A stretch of 64,000 bases of DNA from Tipula vernalis (lineage: Eukaryota; Arthropoda; Insecta; Diptera; Tipulidae). The position numbers and the translations under genes were made by a program. Within the stretch, counting starts at the first letter, position 1, and each line of letters starts with the position of its first letter. This document shows, in pieces, positions 20,466-31,843 of this stretch. The DNA lies in contig OY282558.1 in NCBI GenBank assembly GCA_958295665.1, positions 352,885,034-352,949,033 of the forward strand, read 5' to 3'. The notes beneath the pieces are model-generated. The model was not told where the DNA came from and did not search any database. It saw only the letters and a list, made by a program, of their open reading frames with translations.

Positions 20466-21733
20466 AACGCTACGCCACCACTCCACCTGCACGACCTTAC
20501 GACGTACTACTAGAATGCCCCGTAGCGTTAACAGAAAATCTCTGAGCCGTTTGTGGACAGCTGCAGCACATTTGCCGGCTAGGTGACAGGGTAGGGCGTG
20601 GTTGTGCTATCAACAACTCAGAGCTTGCTAGTGCTGCTATATTCGATATATATCAAATGCGGATGAGAAATAGAATTAGAATTTCGAAATAAAATAAAAA
20701 TTATTTAACACAAGAACTACTTTAATATTCAGAATAGAACAAAACACTAGAAATTTAACTCAAAGCACTGTCACAGCCATAGTTTATATTATAGTGGTCT
20801 GAGATGGTAGAGACCACGCGCGTTTCCCCTTCCCCCCATGAACGTTAGTACACGGTATTTATTTAACGTTCCCTGTATAAAACAACACTAAACCACTTTA
20901 ATTATTAACACTTATTCACACATCGCGACTGAAAAAAAACTAACACAAATCATTGACTGGCATCAAAGGCAATGGTGGCGAAAGTGAAAAATTCGGAAAG
21001 TTAGAAAACATAATTTACAGTAAAGCAATTTAATTTTACATAATATCGTACATTATAGAAATTTTTCTTAATATTGTAATCAAGAACCGGTTTGATTTTT
21101 TTTTTTTTTTTAAATTCTTAAAATTAAATCTATCGGTGACTTATGGTTTTAAATATAAACAAAATAACTAATAATAATATTATAAATATAATAAAAGGTT
21201 AGTAATATAATTTAAGGTTAGTTTGGCCACTTAGCTCTATTATTAGTCCCTCATTGGACAATGATGATGCTGATTGACCTTCACGTTATGCGCGTTCTTG
21301 TTTAAGTACAAAATGGCTGGAAGTTTATGGAATAAACTCAAATATTCCCAAAATGAAAGAACGTTGATCCTGGACTTGATGATAAAATAAAACTAATATA
21401 ACAGCACGGATCGTGTGGTGGGTGGTTGCAACAGCCAACCCGATTTTACGGAATACGTACACTAACTTACACACAAAATTTAAGCAAAGATGCAAGTGCA
21501 ACAAATCATAATATGTATGCCTTACAATTTAATTAATAGTTCTAGTATCACTACACGTTCCACTTGTAATTTCTTTGTTAAATATTGATTAATTACACTT
21601 TTATCTATAATACTTTTTTAAATTACTGTCTGATGTCCAGCGATCAACTGAAGTTCAAAATAATTTTATGCTAACACAAAGTATCTGCACCTCACACATA
21701 CACAAATCTACCATAATCATCAACATCATTATA
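20466..21733. other. Non-coding interior of the long-TIR element
   Basis: No ORF with recognisable motifs. A short GC-richer block lies at 20,461-20,640, followed by AT-rich sequence up to the inner element. Confidence 0.5.
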
Positions 21734-23047
21734 CTGAGAACCTACGCAAACGATTCTGTAATACGTCTGTAGTAAAAATACCACGGTTTCATTGTAAATA
21801 CTCGAAGTTAGTCTTAAACAATTTTATTTCTTAAATTTTCAATTACTGAAAAAGTACAAGAGAAAATTGAAATGATTCTGGTTTATGGAGAAGCTGGCCG
21901 GAGTCTTGATAATGCTGTCACTCTCTACGCTTCGCGTTTTCCGGATAGAATTCAATCACGTGCGTCATTTCAGCGTACTGTCAAACAATTTATTACTGTT
22001 GGAAGTGTTCAACCGACAAAAAGGACTCGTCCAGCAACAGTCACTGGAGAAAATAATGAAATTGATGTATTGGCTGCAGTAGCTCATAATCCTCATATTA
22101 GTATACGAGAAATAGTTAGCGATTCCGGATTGTCCCAGACCAGTGTTTGGAAAATTTTAAAACGTCATAAGTATCATCCATATCATGTGTCTTTACACCA
22201 AAATCTTCATGGCGTTGATTTCCAAAATCGGGTAAACTTTTGTCAGTGGGCACGTGAACAAATGCAGCAAAAGCCAAATTTTTTTCCTTACATATTGTTC
22301 TCCGACGAGTCATCTTTTACAAACCATGGAACGGTTAATCGCCACAACATGCACTACTGGAGTGTTGAAAATCCGCACTGGCTTCGCCAAGTTGAACATC
22401 AGCGTCCTTGGACTGTCAATGTGTGGTGTGGAATAATTGGGAACAAACTCATCAGCCCCCACATTATTGAAAGCAACTTGAATGGTCAAATGTACCGAGA
22501 TATTTTGGAAAATGAACTGCCAACATTATTTGAAGACTTGCATAAGCTTAGAAGTGCCATGGAACATGTGGTTTCAACATGATGGTTGTCCCGCACACCA
22601 TTCGTTGGTAGCACGTGCAGTACTTGATCGTGATTTCAATGGTTGCTGGATAGGGAGAGAAGGTCCGGTAAATTGGCCTGCCAGATCACCAGATCATACT
22701 TCGCCAGATTTCTTTTTGTGAGGCTATCTCAAAGACCAAATTTACAAACAAAAACCAACAACACGTGAGAATATGATTGAGCGAATCAGAAATACTTGTG
22801 CTGAAATTCAAGCAGACACACTTCTCAGTTGCGGACAATCATTTGAAATGCGAATTAATAAGTAACTTTACACTTAATTTAATTGAAAGATGATAAGGCG
22901 AGGGGATGTAAATCAAGCACCCTCCTCGCAGTTATTCTAAATTTTCAAAATGAATACATTTTTTGACGACCAATTCTGAGTATTTACAATGAAACCGTGG
23001 TATTTTTATTGCAGACGTATTGCAGAATCGTTTGCGTAGGTTCTCAG
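21734..23047 (+). mobile_element. Mariner-type (DD41D, rosa-like) element nested in the long-TIR element
   Basis: 71-bp near-identical inverted ends (CTGAGAACCTACGCAAACGA at 21,734, mirrored to 23,047), flanked by TA on both sides. At 1,314 bp it has typical mariner length, with one transposase gene inside. TIR arms differ at only a few positions, so it appears to be the youngest layer at this site. Confidence 0.85.
21872..22865 (+). pseudogene. DD41D mariner-type transposase, frameshifted
   Basis: Two N-terminal helix-turn-helix units (ILVYGEAGRSLDNAVTLYA, residues 2-20, then ISIREIVSDSGLSQTSVW near 80-97) precede the catalytic domain. The three acidic residues are visible: FSDESSF (first D, near residue 145), FQHDGCPAH (second D) and SPDHTSPDFF (third D), with 41 residues between the second and third. 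One frameshift near 22,545-22,560 moves the last third into another frame (22,482-22,721), and a TGA at 22,720-22,722 replaces the Trp expected after DFFL; the end is FEMRINK-stop at 22,865. Homology upstream of ATG 21,872 (ITEKVQEKIE) suggests the true start codon was lost. It binds its TIRs and cuts and pastes at TA in intact relatives. Confidence 0.88.
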
Positions 23048-23132
23048 TAGGAGAAATCGAAAAAATTGCCATCATACAGCGCCATCTATCATGAATCGAA
23101 AAAAATGTTTCAATCAAATCCTACGTGTTTTT

Positions 23133-23340
23133 GAATCCGAATCTGCAATGAAAAATAGGGGTTCATATTTTAGTTTCAAAGATACTCCCGTCCCACCTAC
23201 AAGGAGGAGGGCCGGGGTACTAATTTTACCACTAATGAAATTTCCCCACGGAATAACTAAATTTTGATCTTAACCATTTTTTTCGTAGAGTGCTTATTTT
23301 CCGAGATATTTGAGTGTATCACGTTAAAAAAATCACTCGG
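23133..23340 (-). repeat. Right long TIR
   Basis: Inverted partner of 20,262-20,465. It lies just after a roughly 85-bp spacer from the inner element's right end. Confidence 0.85.
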
Positions 23341-23342
23341 TA

Positions 23343-24560
23343 AACTATCGCCCAATTTCTATTTAATTAGTGTTTTCTAAAATTTTCGAAAATGCAGTTG
23401 AAGCTCGTTTCGAGAATTATCTGCCATTTAATAAAATTACAAATAACAATCCGTTTGGTTTCTGAACACAGTCGTGGCGTACCACTTACCGGGTGACCTG
23501 GCGTACCACCGACCATCAATAATCAATGTATATTACATAGGTCGGCACGCAAAATTAGTATTTCTGACAAATTTTGATAATAAATAGAGCAATAAAACCC
23601 CGATTAAAATAAATCCAACTGGACAACACGGTAATTATTTGTGCAGCCAGAGTCACAGAATTTATCACTGTGGAATGAGTGTGAAAACCACAGCAATATT
23701 TATTCCATCTTGCTCGCGGCAGCGAGTCAGCTGATATTGAATATTAAGTGGAATCTCGACGCAGCAATGTTAACGGCTTGTTTATTTATCGATTTGCGGA
23801 TGGCTTTGGATTCTGTATATCATGAAATTTTACGCCATCAATTAAAAAAAAAATATCAATGGACCAGCTCTAAAGCTATTTGGAAACTATCTTACTAACC
23901 GAAAACAGTTTGTTAAAATTGAAAATGGAAAAGTGATGAGCACACCTTGTGTACCTCAAGGATCTATTCTTGGTCCCACTTTATTCAATGTTTTTCTAAT
24001 GATGTCTTTGACTTGGATTTATCAGGTGATTTAAAAATGTTATTCTTCCTTTCGCACATCCAACGCAGTGTTCGATATCTGTTGCCTATTTATGGAACAG
24101 CTGATCCGATATATCTCTCGGTTATAAATATCCTGTTAAACAATAGTCTAAAAAACATAAAAAATTTACCACTGCCCACTCCCCTCATCAATGCTGTATG
24201 ACAACAACATAATTAAATTTGATCCGTTATTTAATTTTGAAATTCTTTCGCTAATTTTCAAAATAACAATGGGATTAACTAAAAATAATTTTTTGTTTCG
24301 TTCTGTTGGCTCCGTCCATTCATATGGTACCAGATAAATCAGCAGCTACTACATTGATTTTTACCGTACCAGTGGAGTCCAACACAACCCGATTTACCAA
24401 GCAGCAAATCACTGGGCTCGGACAAAGTGCTCAAGTTGTTGTGTATAGTGTCACCACGTTTTTGCAAAAACGTCTGCAAGTTATCAATGTTACCCACTGG
24501 CGCTCAATGAGTCGTTCAATGTTATCATCAAGAAGGACATGATACATAAATCTACGTATC
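23343..24560 (+). pseudogene. LINE RT, right part
   Basis: Continues the LINE of 19,811-20,259. In order: NYRPISI, FSKIFENAVEARFENYLPF, NNPFGF and a stop; an unrelated stretch of about 150 bp (23,474-23,640) in place of the expected fingers; motif A as LFIDLRMALDSVYHEIL (catalytic D present); a frameshift; GNYLTNRKQFVKIENG; motif B as VPQGSILGPTLFNVF; then the segment that should hold motif C is lost, replaced by a short deletion into NDVFDLDLSGDLK. The C-terminal block LPIYGTADPIYLSVINILLNN and PLPTPLINAV then follows. It belongs to the Jockey/CR1-like branch by these motifs and is non-functional. Confidence 0.82.
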
Positions 24561-24599
24561 TCAGCGGCTTGGTCTAGAAGTCTGTGACGATGAAGAGGA

Positions 24600-25437
24600 A
24601 TTTTATTTATGAATATAACGCATAAATGTGGAAGTTTATAAATGTAACGTGAAAATCAAGAATAGAGTATTTTAGAAGAATATTTAGGAGGCGCAAGCCA
24701 GAAATTTCGGAAAAATTGACACATCTTGACATTTTCAAATTTTCCTTTTCTTTTAATTTTGTCCAAAATTTGTTAAAATCTCCAAGTTTATCATAGATTA
24801 TAATGTTAGGAGTGTTAGTCTGAAGTTTTTAAGAGATTCAAGCTAAATTTTACGGAAAAATTATCACATTTTCCGGGAAAATTCTAAAAATTTTTCCAAG
24901 TTTTTGGCCACAGAATCATTTTATCTTCAAAATTGTCTGTTCGTAAAAGAAAGTCGTGTGTTGGCCACACCTCCATTTTTTATTACTGCTTGTAGGTAAT
25001 ACCGATTTACAATACGAATAGCGCTAAAAACTAGTTTTAGTATTCCCAGTAATAAAACGAAAATTTTAATACGTGATCCTTTAATTAAAAATTGAACATA
25101 TATATTTTGGATAAAACCTACGTTTACAACATTATTGATGTTGAAACAATGTATGATAGAATGAAAAAGATTTAATTCCGTTGTAAAAATTAAATCTCTT
25201 TAACGAGAATCAATAAAAATTGAAATTCATTTTGAACTTTAAATTGTATGCGTACATGGTAAATAGGTATAGCCAGCCGTCACTCATTACAAATTTAATC
25301 AAAATATTAATTTTTACAGGACATCAATATAATTGATATTGGATCATATATTAATTATTATATCACACTACTTAAAAAAGCAACCCTCACAGAAACAATA
25401 ATTTAATTATTACTTATATGATAGGATATACTCGTAT
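24600..25437. other. Degenerate repeat and AT-rich sequence
   Basis: The block around 24,900-24,985 (GTGTTGGCCACACCTCCATTTTT) recurs inverted at 52,450-52,500. No gene was seen. Confidence 0.5.
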
Positions 25438-25576
25438 GTTATACCACAAGACGATCGAAAATTTTCGATTATACGAGACGTATTGCCTGAAACACCACGA
25501 GACCGAAGGTCGAGTGGTGTTTAGCAAAGGCAATACGTCGAAATAAGAGAAAATTATCCATTGTCGTGTGGTATAC
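25438..25576. repeat. Foldback palindromic repeat, ~139 bp
   Basis: The left arm GTTATACCACAAGACGAT...GACGTATTGCC...AACACCACGAGACC pairs with GGTCGAGTGGTGTTT...GGCAATACGTC...ATTGTCGTGTGGTATAC, leaving almost no loop. It would fold as one long imperfect hairpin. No coding capacity. This may be a MITE or a mobile hairpin. Confidence 0.75.
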
Positions 25577-26236
25577 AGGAGACTATATCTTGAATAAAGA
25601 AAACAATAAATTTAAATAGAAAAGTTACAATTTTAATAATTTTAATAATCCATTTTGGATTTATTGAAGTCGATAACTGGAAACTGACATATATAAACAG
25701 AATTGTTGTTTTTTCTTTTGTCAAATTTCAAATTTGCTAAGCCTACACGATTTTAATTATGCTACTACATTTTACAAATGTTTATATAATCGATTATACA
25801 AAGGCTTATATAATCGATGTAACCATAGTTACTATATTTTAACTATTAGAAAAACCAGGCATACATTGATTTTTATAATTTAATGAGTGATATAGTCGTA
25901 ATAATTACACAGCATTAAAAATTATTAATCAACTTAATATTATTATTGATTATATTCATATAATTGATTTTTGTGTATTATTTTGTGATTTACGAGTATA
26001 TTTTATGTTCACTTTTTTAAAAAATGGTAACATATTTTTAATGAAATTTTAATTGAATAACCAATTAATGGAAAATCACATAATAAATTATAAAAAAAAC
26101 ACGCTTCAAATTCATATTGGTTTTTTGTTATTGGTTCCAATGGTTTGTTTGAAAATCAAAAATAATTTTTGGTTATCGTTGTAAAATTACTATTTAAATA
26201 TGGTTATTTTCCATTCACAACATTTCAAATTTCAAG
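25577..26236. other. AT-rich stretch, no gene
   Basis: Contains a local direct repeat of TATATAATCGAT (25,785-25,820). Nothing else was supported. Confidence 0.5.
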
Positions 26237-26640
26237 CTATATTTAAACGCATTTGATAAAGTGCCCCACCCACGCTTTTACTACAAAAACTGCAGTTTTT
26301 TATCATACTACCACCGGTTTGGCTTAAAGGGCTTCATTCGATCAATTTTAAGGTTCTTCCTCTGATGACTTTGTTGATGATACGATATCTTGGGACATTT
26401 ACTACCCATTCGCCTTATAAACGATAATCAACTGCCTGCCTCTCAATATGCTTAAACGTGAATCTGCAACATTTACAGGAAGCTTAATTAAAGTGAATAT
26501 TTGTAAAATATTAGCGGTGCAGCGCTTGAATCAATCCGAATTTTGGCGCTAGAATATCATTCCGTCAATTACGACGATAACAACCCTTGAAAACATTTTT
26601 AAAATTGATGATTAATTTTTCTGACAGCTTCAACTTTGAA
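26237..26640 (+). pseudogene. LINE RT fragment
   Basis: The frame reads YLNAFDKVPHPRFYYK, the motif A region of Jockey/CR1-like RTs (usual form DFSKAFDKVPHPRL, here with the catalytic Asp replaced). FGLKGFIRSILRFFL follows, then stops. About 250 bp further on, AALESIRILALEYHSV resembles the C-terminal ERLRxLGLESL block. Motifs B and C are gone. An old remnant unrelated in detail to the LINE at 23.3-24.6 kb. Confidence 0.5.
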
Positions 26641-28450
26641 AGACACCATTTTATATTTTTTTAATTGTTGGTTTTTTTTTTCTAAATTTCTTATTTTGTT
26701 TTAAATTAATTTTAAATTCTAACATTGTTTAATAATTGGTGGTTATTTATATATATATAAAACTATAAATGATAATGACGAAAACGATTACTTAAATAAA
26801 TACATAAAAGGATGTAGAAGTCACATTTGATGGTAAATTGTATTTCGATAATATGTTGATTTAATTTGTCGCTAGGCTTTCTTAACATTCGATTTTATTT
26901 TAGGCGGCGCAGAGATTTCAAGGAATCTTTTGTATTTTTGGTGTTATTTTATAGTCTTATTCAAAGCATCATTTTAGGTCATCAGGTAGTTCCCGTCATT
27001 AATGAAAAATTAAAGCAATACCATGATTTTTTACCTAAAAAGTTAAAATTTCCCCAATATACAAGAAAGTGTGCCTTAAGTGGCACTACCACTAACATAA
27101 TAAACAAAAAATGTCTAGCTATTTTAATTGAAAATATATTTAACTTTCTAACGACTGGAATACGGTTTAGGTCTAGGTGCCAAATGAAAAAATGCCCCTT
27201 TTCGGTAATAGGATAATGTTTTGGAAGAAAATATAATACACTGGCAGTTTTGGGCATCAAAATAAAAGTGTTGAGAGGACCAACGTTGGTCACAAAAATA
27301 ATAACTTGTCAACAAATTTAATATTGAGGGTGTTTGGAATGGTAAGGTTGAAAAAATCAAAATGTCCAAAAAATAAACCACACCTGCATGATTTTATTTA
27401 GATTAATATTTTATAAAACAAATTTATTTTTTTTTATTTTTATTATTGACAGTAATTCACGTCAAGAAACTTTTAGCGACTGACCTTTTTATCAGTATAC
27501 AATATTTTTATTTAATTTTAAACTAATACATATAAATATTAATACATAATTTGATATAACAACTGGTAATACAGTAGCACACAAGTAAGTACCAATAGTG
27601 AAGACACTATTAAAAAAAATTCATTTTAATTGGTATAATATAATATTATGGCTACCGTCCGGTAGGTGCCATGGATGACAGTCTGGTGATCCATAATCAA
27701 TGCACCTGATGAACAAACAATCAAGCAGTATATGCGGTGCAATATATGTGGTTAAGGTGGGTTAGACCAAGTACTCGGGTCAACTCGAGGTTATTAGGGA
27801 AATAGGATAGGTGCAAGATCACTTACTTGATTGTTATTAGTATTACGGTTTGTTATGGGTGGTTTCCCGAACAGAGGGCAAATTTACTAACTGCTAGTTC
27901 TAATTGTTTCGTCAATGTTACAGATGCAGGTTTTAACAAGTTTTTTCTGTTTCAATTATTTGATTGTTTGGCTTTATTTAATTTATTTTGAAGGGATTTT
28001 ACCGTTAATATTGGTACTTCTTTCATTGTTGTGTGGGTTCATTATGGTTTATACCGGATCTTATTTTTTTTTTTTTTTTGGAATAAGGCTACAATTTGGC
28101 TTAGGTTATTTCGTATAGGTATACGGATGTGTTCAAATTTTGCGGTTACTATTTTAAATTGATTGTTAACATAAAATAAGCAAATTGATAACGATCTTAT
28201 TGATAACGAGCACTTGATGCATCTTTAATCTTATTTTGTTTTTATACTTCACTTTCCTATAAAATGTAACCAAATATCTGTCTGTGTTTTTTTATTACCT
28301 ACATGTAGTTTTGTGACAAGTTAAAATACAGCTACCAAGAATACTAATGTGACAATTACAAAATTAAATTTGTATTAATTGTAATACAACCTTCGGTTAG
28401 TTTTACTTCAAGGTAAATTCACCGTATACTTGCAGTTATTAACTTAAGGT
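26641..28450. other. No supported gene
   Basis: AT-rich with scattered stops. Slightly GC-richer sequence at 27,650-27,900 shows no readable motifs. The open frame at 26,866-27,216 starts only at TTG and has no recognisable content. The hydrophobic 67-codon ATG frame at 27,915-28,118 is rich in poly(T)-derived Phe and is probably chance. Confidence 0.45.
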
Positions 28451-28451
28451 T

Positions 28452-28742
28452 TTGTTAAATTGTCAAACTTCCGTATTTCAAACATCTACTACCAGAGCAT
28501 TCACCAGTAATTCGTACGCCCTATTCAAGACACTGAGGTCAATTTATCGAAGTCGGGGGCATCTGACGACAAGTTACATTGAACTAAATGAGAATAAACC
28601 AGTTTCAACTATTATGGGTGGAAACCTTGTGTTAGATCAACTTTCGATTTTCTTGAACAGTGAAGACTGCTATTTTAAGGATAAGTTACCGGAGTTACCT
28701 CCGATCAGCAGTTTTGAATTAATTCAAATTTCAAATCAATAA
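28452..28742 (+). other. Unrecognised 96-codon open frame
   Basis: Open from a TTG, with no in-frame ATG before MGGNLVLDQL at about 28,614. Composition is balanced and unlike the surrounding AT-rich noise, and the last 42 residues contain the acidic run FKDKLPELPPISSFEL. It could be an exon or TE ORF1 debris. It ends TAA 28 bp before the possible signal-peptide exon at 28,771. Confidence 0.25.
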
Positions 28743-28770
28743 AACTTACGGGCGGCAGATTTGCATTTTA

Positions 28771-28825
28771 ATGACATTTCGAACTGTGTATTTAGCAATA
28801 ACATTAATTTTCATCGCGTTTGGAG
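28771..28825 (+). CDS. Possible first coding exon of a secreted protein
   Basis: ATG 28,771 opens MTFRTVYLAITLIFIAFG, a short basic N-terminus followed by a hydrophobic core as in a signal peptide, and stops at AG|GTAAGC (28,824-28,831), a near-consensus splice donor. If spliced, the exon contributes 18 codons plus one base. No downstream exon could be identified with confidence in the window, and reading through the donor gives unrelated Arg/Lys-rich sequence to 29,040. This is inference from two weak signals. Confidence 0.3.
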
Positions 28826-28831
28826 GTAAGC

Positions 28832-30277
28832 TGACGAATCAGAAGCCCATTGGATTAGCTGCCACTAATTGGCGCAGAAGTCAAAGAGAAAAACGAACGT
28901 CAGGGGCTAATATCCGCTCTCTGTGTATCCTTGTTCATACTTTTATTCAACGAGGCAAGACAGTCTACCAAACTTCTTCACACATAAACTGCTGTTCAAA
29001 TTTCAGAGGCGCTGAAATAAGGATGAAACCCCACGCTTAAATTTAAACAGCTTTTTGAGACCCATTTTGATTCGAAAATTGTTGATTTCTCGAAAATTTT
29101 GCAACCCAAATAAAAAATCTGACGATCCACAGTTTAAAATTAGCTGGTTTGTGGTATAGAACACTTTTTGCTTTCAAATTAAAATTTGTTCTTAACTTTT
29201 TGTATGTGATGGATAACTTGGATAATTTTTTGCCAACATAAGAAAAATTAAAAGTTAGCCTGAAGTTATTCAGAATCTATTTCCGAAAACGCCTAATACA
29301 TCAAAGCGGTTGAAATAAAATATGTCAGTGCTTTTCTCTATTTTGTTATTTACCATATTGAATCATAATAAATGTTTCTGGTACAACCCGATTTTATTAT
29401 GTTTTTAACAAAATTAAAATTCTTAAAAATTATTTAATCCACGTATGAGAAGTTAGCACGAAATGTTCATCCCGAAAAGGCTTTTTTCTAAAATGAGTGT
29501 CTCAGCTAAAATTTGAGGAAATTTTCATTCCATCCAGAAAAAAATATTCAAAACTCTTAACCAAACGGTATTCATCCCGAAAAATAATTATAAAGAAACA
29601 GATTAAGGTTTATAGTAGAATAAATATAAAATTCAAATATTTGATGATTCCTTTGGACACAAAATATGTACATTTAAATAAATAAACACTAAATAAGCGA
29701 CCAAATTTCAATTTCTAAATTTCTTGTGCCGGTCTCATAGATGTCCCCAAGAAATGATCTATGTTTTCCGACTTCTTGAAAATCACGGGAATTAATAGTG
29801 AAAATGAACCGCAACGTAAATGTATTACGAAACATAATACTTACGATAAAGTAACGCAGACAAAAATTTGGGTGGTAAAGAGTTATGAATAAAAGTAGAG
29901 CCTTCTAGAGTATAGACAAAGCAACCTTGTTTATACAAAGCCATAGTCTAAAAAACGAAGCTTTTATAAGGGAATTAGAAACGAGGAAAACCCCAAACTT
30001 TTATACTAAAATACATAAAAGATATGGGAAATCATTTTCTTTCCAAAGACAAATTTTTAAATGAAAACGTTACAAATTCTTAATTATGATTTCTGAAATT
30101 CTTTCATAAATGTTTGAATTTCAACACAGATGAATATCGTTTAAGTAAATCGTTTTCATTGTCTTGTAATAATTGATTAATTCAAACCTAAATTTCATAA
30201 AAAACAGCATTCTGATCATATTGAAATAAAAGCTTACTACAATTCGTTTGATCATTAAGTCATTATATATTACATAG
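28832..30277. other. No supported gene
   Basis: AT-rich. A block at 29,886-29,915 (AATAAAAGTAGAGCC then TTCTAGAGTATAGA) is related to the sequence flanking the hAT at 52,020 and is described in the findings. Confidence 0.5.
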
Positions 30278-30570
30278 ATGGCAGTGATGGCCCTTGCCGC
30301 CCTTGAACGTCTAGCGATGAACACCACGTCAAGGGCTTCAGGGATTTGGTGCTCAAAAATCATCGATTGGCAACTAGGGATCTTGTTGACATCAAGCAAA
30401 TATTGTTGGGGTCAGAATTTTGGGCAGACAACTCTTGATAATGCTCCGCCTCACACTACATTGGTTGTACGTGACTATTTCACCAAAAATTCGACCCTTA
30501 TATTTTCGCAACCACCCTTATCGCCTGATCGAGCTTCCGTTTCACGTCAAATTTGTTTTAAGTTTGTTAT
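30278..30570 (+). pseudogene. Mariner transposase fragment
   Basis: Within a 125-codon frame, residues ~53-90 read TTLDNAPPHTTLVVRDYF and then FSQPPLSPD. This is the second catalytic Asp block (HDNAPPH in family members) and the PPYSPDLAP block before the third Asp. The third Asp itself is missing (SPDRASVS). The N-terminal 50 residues do not match a mariner and are probably unrelated sequence. A short, old remnant. Confidence 0.6.
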
Positions 30571-30689
30571 AAATTTTGTCCACCGTTGGTGGACTACAGT
30601 ACCAATAGTTATTGGTACTGCAATAGCATTTTTCAAAATTATATCAGATGTTTGAAGTGCAATTTTCGGTTTGAATGATAATGAACGCA

Positions 30690-31620
30690 TTAATATTCGC
30701 AATAATTTCATAAACACTTTAACAAATTTCAAGAACAGTACAAATTCACAAAATTTAACACCAATTGAAAAAAGAATTTGAAGTTACGTAAAATAAACTA
30801 TGTAAGTAAGTTTTAAGAGACAACCCAAATAATATGTTGACACATTAAGTGACACATCCAAATACTTACATACAGATAACAAAATCTAATTTCACATCAA
30901 TCCAAACAAAAATAAATTCTATAGTAAAAGAATGCCAACAATTTGGCAAGATAGATTTAGAGACGAGGAAAAAACTTACGAGTTATACTACAGTGATTCC
31001 AAAATCGTATGGCTTACCCAAAATTCACAAACCAAATCTACGATTTAGGCCAATTTTAAGCTCCATAGGTGGTCCCAAATATTCTTTATCATTATTTTTA
31101 GGCAAAACTCTGAAACCTAGTGTAGGGACAGCCAATTATTTTATTCAAAATTTTGAAGATTTCGAAAATAAAATCAGTAATGTATAGCTATCCCTCCAAA
31201 TTCAAAATTAACAAAGATACAATTTTTTACAGCTTTAGATATCGTTTTAAATAATTCAAAATTTTTTTTTTATTAATTTACAAACAAATTTTTGGCTCAC
31301 CTATGGGTTTCCCAATAAATCCCATTATTGTAAATTTATTAATGGAAAATTAAACAAATTTCAATTTTAAACCCTTTAGATTTACATGCACAGGACATAC
31401 AAAGCAGTTTTTTTGAAAAACGGATTTACCAACACAAAAGAGGCACAAATCAAAATATAAATTCAAACATTAGCGTACGTTCACATAGATAACGTCACAG
31501 TTTAGGTAACGTCAAAATTCTCGAACAGCAAAAAAATTTAAAAAACCTCGATTTTAGACGGGAGGAGAAAGGAAGTACAAATTCTATAAACATTGTAGAA
31601 GATTTTGCGTATATTGGTAA
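30690..31620 (+). pseudogene. Penelope-like element, RT remnant
   Basis: N-terminal residue NSQNLTPIEKRI (30,745-30,780) leads in another frame to a 112-codon frame (30,849-31,187) with LETRKKLTSYTTVIPKSYGLPKIHKPNLRFRP, of which the SYGLPKIHKPNLRFRPIL box is diagnostic of Penelope-like RTs, and SSIGGPKYSLSLFLGKTLKP. After a gap comes FGSPMGFPINPIIVNLLMEN (31,290-31,350), the RT box before YVDD. The YVDD core and GIY-YIG domain are absent. A C-terminal RT piece with VKILEQQKNLKNLDFRREE follows at ~31,510-31,570. Several stops. Confidence 0.78.
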
Positions 31621-31843
31621 TTCGTAGGATTAGTTCATCTAAATTCTTTGATCTCATACAATTTATTTTTGATTCTAATAGACTAGACAGACTGTGGTTT
31701 AATAAATCCGATTAAGCTAGACTAGTTTAAGTATTTTATGCAAAAACAAAGGGATTAGCTAAATCGAGGATGACACACCGCGACTAATCTCGAAAAATTC
31801 ACTAAATCGGTTTTATTAAATCGAAGCGTGTCTAGGGTATTAG

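Larger units (their letters stand above)
20262..23340. mobile_element. 3.08-kb long-TIR DNA element inserted in a LINE
   Basis: Inverted terminal repeats of about 204-208 bp (20,262-20,465 and 23,133-23,340) start CC[A/G][G/A]GTGATTTTTTTAAC and contain CTCAAATATCTCGGAAAATAAG, a homopolymeric C/G-rich patch and GCAG[G/A]TTCGGATTC. TA is duplicated at both edges, as in Tc1/mariner-type insertion. Excluding the inner DD41D element, about 1.77 kb of its own DNA remains with no coding sequence I recognise. It is either a non-autonomous long-TIR element or an autonomous one whose gene is lost. Confidence 0.8.

Noticed and set aside
26866..27216. 116-codon open frame
   Set aside because: Starts at TTG with no motif in either orientation; the opposite-strand frames are equally long.
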